Part shown: piece by piece, positions 58,801 to 64,000 of the stretch
Layout: each line of letters begins with the position of its first letter
Position numbering within the stretch: position 1 is the stretch's first letter
From: Branchiostoma floridae
Lineage: Eukaryota; Chordata; Leptocardii; Amphioxiformes; Branchiostomatidae
Assembly (NCBI RefSeq): GCF_000003815.2
Contig: NC_049980.1
Coordinates: forward strand, 16,404,003-16,468,002
Length of the DNA stretch: 64,000 nucleotides
Direction: 5' to 3'
Notes under the pieces: generated by a model
The model's input: only the letters and a program-made list of their open reading frames with translations
Databases searched by the model: none
Told to the model about the DNA's origin: nothing
Position numbers and translations under genes: made by a program

Positions 58801-60766
58801 GTTACTGAGATGGGATTTGAGTTTTACTTAGGAAGTAATTGAGTGAGCGAGCTATGGTTGAATGTAGTCAATTTTGGTGACAAAAGTACTTGAACAAATT
58901 GGCAAAATTGCAGACTTGTAAATTCAGAGAACTGAAGGAATCAATAGTGTATCTGTAATTTTCTAAAATTCTTACTTTGCTATAGCAGCATGTATAAGAT
59001 GCAGCAGTGCTGTGCAGTCCTTTCCACCATTGAAGCTCACACAGAACTCTGGGACTTCATACTTCTCCAGACACTCCTCAACTACTGACAAAGCTGCCTT
59101 GACTACAGAAAACAACAACAGAGAAACCAATTTACAGTTAAGTACTAGTAATGTCTTGTTATCAGCATATAAAAAGCTATCATTACTTGTTCATCTGGCA
59201 TCGCATGCCTGCACATGTATGCACAGTATATCATTCAACAAATCACCACACAAGGTAAAGTCATGCATGAAAAAGAATCTTTTAACATAAAAATTTCAAG
59301 TTGCTGGCTTGGGAACATTCAAATTAAAGAAAGATTTTTCTTACAAGATACGTACAGTCAAGCCAGTGCAAGTGATCCCCTAATTCACATAAAGACAATG
59401 TGATGACTTTTTGGTGGTCCTTTTAGACATGTTTTACCATTGACAAAGGCATTGAAAGTCCTGTCCATCACATAGTGACCACCTGTCAAAATAACTTAAC
59501 AGGGGGTCTCCTAAACTGTAATAAAGACACTACAAGGAGCCTACATTACAAGCTGTAACCTACCCTTGATGCCGAGAGGATCTCCATCTTTGTGTGCCAG
59601 GCCATACACCTCTTGTACTGCCTGTCCTACAGGATCTCTCTCTACATAGTTAACTACTTTATCTGGGGGCAGCAAACTGAGCAGATGTTGATGGGCTTCC
59701 TTCAAGTCCTCTTCCGATTCTGATTCCAGAGTCAGCTTGACTCTGTAGTAATTATTGTACCAGTTTGGATAGGACCCCAGCTGTACCCTACTGTGGTATT
59801 TGGCATCAACGATATTCAGGTATGGTGCAATGGACGTCTCATCAGCACTGACATAAACTTCCTTGAAATGAAAGGTGACATCCTTGTTAGAAAACACATT
59901 TTCCAACATGGTCAGGGCTTTCTCCATCAGGGCTGGGATGCCAGGAAAGACGAACACGTTGTGCACGTTGATGATGGGGAAGCGAGATTTTTGCTTGGTT
60001 TTCGTGTCGTAACCAAAGAGCAGTTTTGCGCTCTTGGGTACGAGGGCCATCTTCATTCGTGGTGAGGACATATCATTGGCATCTGCACCGAGGTACTTCT
60101 GACACAGTTCCACTAATTCAGGGTTGGGTTCAAGCTTCTCCCCAAAGGCATTGGCAACCCCTTGGAAGGTGAGGTCATCGTGTGTCGGACCTATCCCACC
60201 AGCTGTAAGGACGTAGGTGTAGCGTTTGGAGAATAGTGCCACTTCATCCGCTATGGTGGGGAGGTCATCTCCGATTCACTGACACACGCTCAACTTTCAC
60301 ACCGAGGGAGTGGAGTTTTCTGGAACAAAAAGTTACATATTGTGTTACAACATACAAATCAGACTTCTCGGCATTGAATATAAATGTTATTTATTCATTC
60401 GTTTTGGGCTTTTCAAAAACAAATGAAGAGGGGAGTTGATGATCACCCCCACCAGTTATAGGCTAGGTTACCCTTCTGTGTCGAAGCTTTAACCCCCTCT
60501 ATCCTGATGTCCTGACATCACCTATCTCCAAGTGTAAATATTTCGGTGTCATCACTCCCATTTTAACAGACCGTTTGACCTGTAACAGTGACATTAGCTG
60601 AGGACATAACAGGCGGAGGGGGGCAAGACGGCGACGCAAAAGCTATGAAAGCAACATTGCTGCAGATGTCTGACCTGCAGATGAAGTGCGTGTTGGTGTC
60701 CTGTGTGTACCCCTTCAGGATCTCATCCCCGATGATGATGACCCCTGCCGTGGTGTGGTGTAATAC
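55888..60766 (-). CDS. FLAD1: FAD synthase (FMN adenylyltransferase), two-domain FLAD1
   Basis: It makes FAD from FMN and ATP. Exons: 60675 to about 60744 (5' limit uncertain), 59564-60319, 58976-59102, 58548-58646, 58105-58300, 57354-57427 and 55888-56026. The N-terminal molybdopterin-binding-like domain shows [35 protein letters not shown] and [14 protein letters not shown]. The C-terminal PAPS-reductase-like catalytic domain shows the PP-loop [14 protein letters not shown], then [18 protein letters not shown] and [10 protein letters not shown], as in animal FLAD1. Phases join throughout the catalytic part. There is one extra base at about 60275 between RVSV and IGDD. The first coding exon is not placed: an ATG at 60815-60813 is in another frame, and the open frame meets a TGA just above 60766. 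Confidence 0.87.
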
Positions 60767-60928
60767 TCAGCCAAGCCGCGTGGCGGCGCCAAGATACACG
60801 CACTTTTCGGGCCATTTTCAACAACCTGTTACAGCGCGATGAATAGGCGCATGTGGTTGAAACTTGGTGGAAGTTTTCAACAAACCCTCCTCTTGCTTTT
60901 TTTCTACTTTTAATTGAAATGGTGCCTC

Positions 60929-61594
60929 TTAAGGTTCCGGGTCGGAGTTTAAATCTGACCGGAGTTGGCGTAAGGGTATGGTAATAGGCCGGAAGTGCGG
61001 TTTGGTTTCCTATGTTTTGGTCCCGATTTCCATAAAATCGTTATAGCTGTGTATGAATCTTTTTATTTTCTGATAAGCCTGTTAGTTGTAGCATTTATTG
61101 GTGGCGTATTGTTGATTGTGCAGCGAAGACTTTGTGGTACTATTTCGTGCCATCGGCAACGTGACCTTTTCGCCTGATGACCCGGATCGTGCGTTCTATG
61201 TCCGCCACGGGTGGGTTGGGGTCATCGTAGATTGCGGAAAAGTTATCACATGGATTTTTTTTTATTTTCATTTTTCAGATTTATGAAGTAATGAGCTTTA
61301 TTGGTTTCTAGGCGGTTTCCCTGGGAAAATTCGTTTTTTTCGCGCAGCCGTGTTTAGAAAATGCGTAAAAATAACACATTTTTTTCAAAAAGTTACTTTT
61401 TTCGTCATTATTTACCCAAAATATTGTAGAAGTAGAAACCATTAAATCAGTGAATCACGAAGCTGCATGACACCACTTTCCATCAGAGTAATGAAAAATG
61501 TCGGCCCATGTTCCTTAGGGAACTCACAGCCCTTTCGGCCGAGGGTGTCAGATTTGCCACGAAATCGTGAAAAAACTCCGGTCCGAGACCTTAA
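60929..61594. mobile_element. TTAA-flanked inverted-repeat element (MITE-like)
   Basis: TTAA at 60929 is followed by GGTTCCGGGTCGGAGTTT. The right end, read in reverse complement from 61594, gives TTAAGGTCTCGGACCGGAGTTT. The two ends match over about 18 of 22 positions, and both ends are TTAA, as left by piggyBac- or Kolobok-type insertion. The interior is about 660 bp with no ORF of note. It sits just 5' of FLAD1. Confidence 0.6.
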
Positions 61595-62153
61595 TAGGAC
61601 GGGGCTACGTCATAAGTAATGGCGCAATGACATTTTTTTCACTTCTTTAGAAACATTGTGCCGTGGGCTACCAGAAAACTGCCCAAAACCGTGTTTTTTT
61701 TGCTCTTATGATGCCTCCAGGCAGCTTTTATGTATATGCGTCATTTGCCCCCCTCCCCCTTTGTTGCGGCTATGACGTCACCCTGAACCAGAGCGGGGGT
61801 CAAACACCTTTCTCCTTTCACACCTGCCTTTAATCTTCTTTGCCGTTCAGAACTAATAAAAAGAAAGACGCAAGAGTAGGTCTACATCTCTTTGCACAAT
61901 CCTACAGTTGTGTGAACCACAGACTTTTTGGTCTTTATTGAAATTTTCTGTGTAATAAAACATGAATTCAAGTTCAATGTTTCCTACTGTTGTCATTTCA
62001 TATCATCATATATCATATTGCTTGTTCCGTCTGTCAAAGTAGTATTTTCCTCTATGCGTGCCTTGAAAAGTTGTAAAAAAACGAAGAATTTCGAGCCTTT
62101 ATGTGAATTAGCCGACAGGCATCCGGTTGTAATCTATGTTGTTAGAGTCAAAG
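61595..62153. other. Non-coding stretch before the endonuclease ORF
   Basis: No clear gene. An open frame (up to 62161) overlaps the endonuclease ATG and reads FEPLCELADRHPVVIYVV before its stop; it could be an upstream coding part in another frame or simply chance. Confidence 0.3.
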
Positions 62154-62546
62154 ATGTCTGAATTCTATCTGCATCCACTGTCCGTTGATTATGCAGAATT
62201 CCTCAAACAGAAACTTTTGAACATGTCTGACGCTGCTGACCACAAAGGATGCGTTAAATGGAATCATTGGGTTGACAAAGAAGGATATGGCAGCACCAAG
62301 GTGAGGTCACACTTTGATGACAGACGGTTTACCCTGAATGTCCACCGGCTAATGTACTTTATCCACGCGAGACACATCCTCACCCCCGATCATCATACAA
62401 GTCACCTCTGTCATCAAAAGCTCTGCATCAACACTGATCATCTGTCCTATGAGCCGGCGGCCGTAAATCTGCAGCGGACAACGTGCAACAGAAAGGGATA
62501 CTGTGGCGGACATGACGGATACAAGGACTGCCTTCTCAGACAATAG
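62154..62546 (+). CDS. I-PpoI-like His-Me finger homing-type endonuclease
   Basis: An intact 130-codon ORF from ATG 62154 to TAG 62544-62546. The C-terminal half matches the zinc-binding-loop homing endonuclease family (zf-His_Me_endon, I-PpoI type): SHLCHQKLCINTDHLSYEP, then VNLQRTTC, YCGGHDGYKDCLL. The SHLC histidine corresponds to the catalytic base. The N six residues before the next Cys corresponds to the metal ligand. C-x4-C-x4-H and C-x5-C-x2-H-x5-C are the two zinc sites, and GCVKW supplies the remaining early Cys. In I-PpoI this fold cuts DNA as a homodimer. Here there is no visible host intron, so it may be a mobile-element component or domesticated. The start is uncertain: an earlier in-frame TTG exists but no ATG. 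Confidence 0.75.
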   Translation: MSEFYLHPLSVDYAEFLKQKLLNMSDAADHKGCVKWNHWVDKEGYGSTKVRSHFDDRRFTLNVHRLMYFIHARHILTPDHHTSHLCHQKLCINTDHLSYEPAAVNLQRTTCNRKGYCGGHDGYKDCLLRQ

Positions 62547-62600
62547 GTTAGTTGGTCGTTGTTTAGACATTGTTTACGTTTTCGCTGCCCGGTACGACAC

Positions 62601-62876
62601 CGTAACCCTAACCCTAACTGTAACCCTAACCCTAACTGTAACCCTAACTCTAACTGTAACCCTAACCCTAACCGTAACCCTAACCCTAACTGTAACCCTA
62701 ACCCTAACCGTAACCCTAACCCTAACTGTAACCCTAACCCTAACTGTAACCCTAACCCTAACTGTAACCCTAACCCTAACTGTAACCCTAACCCTAACTG
62801 TAACTCCAACCCTAAGTGTAACCCTAACTCTAACCCTAAGTGTAACCCTAACCCTAACTCCAACCCTAACCCTAAT
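62601..62876. repeat. Telomere-like 18-bp tandem array
   Basis: Repeats of CCCTAACCCTAACTGTAA, with CCGTAA or CTCTAA variants. Two of every three hexamers equal the TTAGGG-type telomere unit on the C-rich strand. The regular third-hexamer variant makes it a higher-order minisatellite rather than a pure telomere. The long ORFs across it are repeat artefacts. Confidence 0.93.
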
Positions 62877-63018
62877 CATTCATTCATTCATTCATTCATT
62901 CATTCATTCATTCATTCATTCATTCATTCATTCATTCATTCATCCATCCATCCATCCATCCATCCATCCATCCATCCATCCATCCATTCATTCATTCATT
63001 CATTCATTCATTCATTCA
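62877..63018. repeat. (CATT)n-(CATC)n-(CATT)n microsatellite
   Basis: About 64 bp of CATT, about 44 bp of CATC and about 34 bp of CATT in direct succession, immediately after the telomere-like array. Confidence 0.97.
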
Positions 63019-63075
63019 AATGACAACAGAGTCTGTGTTAAGGACCGAATATGACCGAAAGTTTTATTAAGTTTG

Positions 63076-64000
63076 TCAATCAATGATACTTTCCGACTCC
63101 TCTGATCTTAAGTAAGCGTGTTCATCAGGATGAAGGACTGGTGGCGAGCTGTCAGACATCAGTTTCTCCACTCGTTTTGACACAGTTTTGAGCGAGGCCC
63201 TGTGCCGACGTGTGCGGTGGTCATCGGACTGTTGGCGACGTTTGTCAGCGTCAGCCTCTCGGTCTAGCTGCAATAACCTCTGAGCCGCTTCCCCGCCTGG
63301 ACGTGGTGCGACCCCGAAGTGCTGTCCTAGACGGGCTAGGGATTCCCCCATCCCGCCTGACACAGCGGAGTGCATAGCACTGTAAGCCCTCATCTCACCC
63401 AGAGTCTTAAAAGTCAAAGACTTGGGCAGAGACTTGTGCATACGTCTGTGCATTGCCTCAACGCTGTTCGTGGACCGCAAGTAGCGCTGCTTCATTGCTT
63501 TGTCCTCCGACAACTTCGAATCAAGGACTTCAGTTAGCCCGATTCTGTCCTCCCCAGTTAGTAAGAGATATTTCTTTCTGGGGAGGTAGGAAGGGGTGTG
63601 GTCGGAGGCCACAGCTGAACAGGAACACACAAAGGAAAGATCGAAGCACTTTGTGTGGTTGCCGGAAAAGCAGTCAAGGATGTTGTTTTTAGCTTCCGAA
63701 ACTGACTCAAGGAATTTAGAGTCGTCGGTGGGGTAGCACCCCCGCGCTCCCTTAAGTTCCCCTGAACAGCGCGAGGCTATGGCTTTCGACAAGACAGTAC
63801 GGAAGGCTTTTTCTGCTTCCTTCACGACCTTGCCGGTAAACCCCACCTGCCCTGTCAGAAGTTGGGAACTTAAGTTCACGCGGAAAACACTGGACCGCTG
63901 ACGACGCGAGGTGTGAACCATGCAATCTTGTTGCTCTATGCTAAAGCCGGGGTGGAGGTTTTGGGTAGCCGATTGTGCGCCTCTGAACATCTGTCCACAC
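63076..64000 (-). CDS. Transposase-like protein, C-terminal part, runs off the right edge
   Basis: An open frame from the window edge to TGA at 63078-63076, at least 307 codons; the ATG at 63990 is probably internal because the frame stays open above it. Features seen: DCMVHTSRRQRS, NHTKCFDLSFVCSC (a Cys/His pair pattern), then STNSVEAMHRRMHKSLPKSL and EMRAYSAMHSAVSGGMGESL, followed by a basic, charged tail. A T/S-N-x-VE-x-x-HR segment with C/H motifs resembles the C-terminal region of DDE transposases of animal mobile elements (Mutator-like or Kolobok-like). The family call is from memory of pattern, not alignment. It converges on the endonuclease ORF. Confidence 0.5.
   Translation of the reverse strand, partial: CGQMFRGAQSATQNLHPGFSIEQQDCMVHTSRRQRSSVFRVNLSSQLLTGQVGFTGKVVKEAEKAFRTVLSKAIASRCSGELKGARGCYPTDDSKFLESVSEAKNNILDCFSGNHTKCFDLSFVCSCSAVASDHTPSYLPRKKYLLLTGEDRIGLTEVLDSKLSEDKAMKQRYLRSTNSVEAMHRRMHKSLPKSLTFKTLGEMRAYSAMHSAVSGGMGESLARLGQHFGVAPRPGGEAAQRLLQLDREADADKRRQQSDDHRTRRHRASLKTVSKRVEKLMSDSSPPVLHPDEHAYLRSEESESIID

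Noticed and set aside
62136-62153. An earlier start for the endonuclease ORF at the TTG at 62136
   Set aside because: TTG initiation is unusual in animals and the family motifs all lie after ATG 62154. An upstream exon or a frameshift joining the overlapping ORF cannot be excluded.
62601-62876. A chromosome end (true telomere)
   Set aside because: The array is short, has a variant hexamer in each unit, and is followed by more than 1 kb of ordinary sequence with a long ORF.
62447-63054. ORFs on both strands with TLTLTV, NPNPNC, LGLGLQLG and SFIHSFIH repeats
   Set aside because: Translations of the telomere-like 18-bp array and CATT/CATC runs in every frame; they carry no information beyond the repeat.

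Overview
This is intron-rich animal DNA, most probably from a cephalochordate (Branchiostoma-type lancelet). That assignment is an inference. It rests on a gel-forming mucin of deuterostome layout with many CysD modules, short introns of 0.2-0.8 kb, copies of short repeats with a CCTCCAT hairpin end, a LINE-like 3' tail with an AATAAA and CAAA end, and an I-PpoI-type endonuclease reading frame. Splice sites were placed by eye. Each proposed mucin intron is GT-AG, and phases agree across every junction except at one assembly gap.

About three quarters of the window (2003-49310, minus strand) is one gene for a giant secreted gel-forming mucin. I resolve 85 coding exons and about 16.2 kb of CDS, or roughly 5,390 codons counting the gap. 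Reading 5' to 3' (right to left), the order is: signal peptide and two micro-exons (49310-44761); VWD1-C8-TIL; VWD2-C8-TIL; a TIL'/E' unit; VWD3-C8-TIL (44342-33609); a Thr/Pro/Ser-rich region with 13 CysD (Mucin2_WxxW) modules (33210-14509); an extra VWD without the GDPHY motif, plus C8-TIL; VWD-C8-TIL (14234-9371); VWC modules, including a run of one-exon mini-modules (9089-3069); and a C-terminal cystine knot (2685-2003). A 100-N gap (16214-16313) lies inside a 60-bp coding minisatellite. A TATA box sits about 140 bp upstream of the start codon.

The far left (2-169, plus strand) holds the last exon of an unrecognised gene that converges on the mucin. To the right of the mucin are a 1.7-kb foldback-like element with inverted ends of about 190 bp (50990-52676), a four-exon NPC2/ML-domain secreted protein gene (53271-54448, plus strand), and a seven-exon FAD synthase (FLAD1) gene (60766-55888, minus strand). 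The FLAD1 gene carries an apparent one-base frameshift.

The last 3 kb is rich in mobile and repeated DNA: a TTAA-flanked inverted-repeat element, a 130-residue I-PpoI-like His-Me finger endonuclease ORF with every catalytic and zinc-ligand position I can identify, a telomere-like 18-bp array, CATT/CATC tetranucleotide runs, and the 3' part of a transposase-like ORF running off the right edge.
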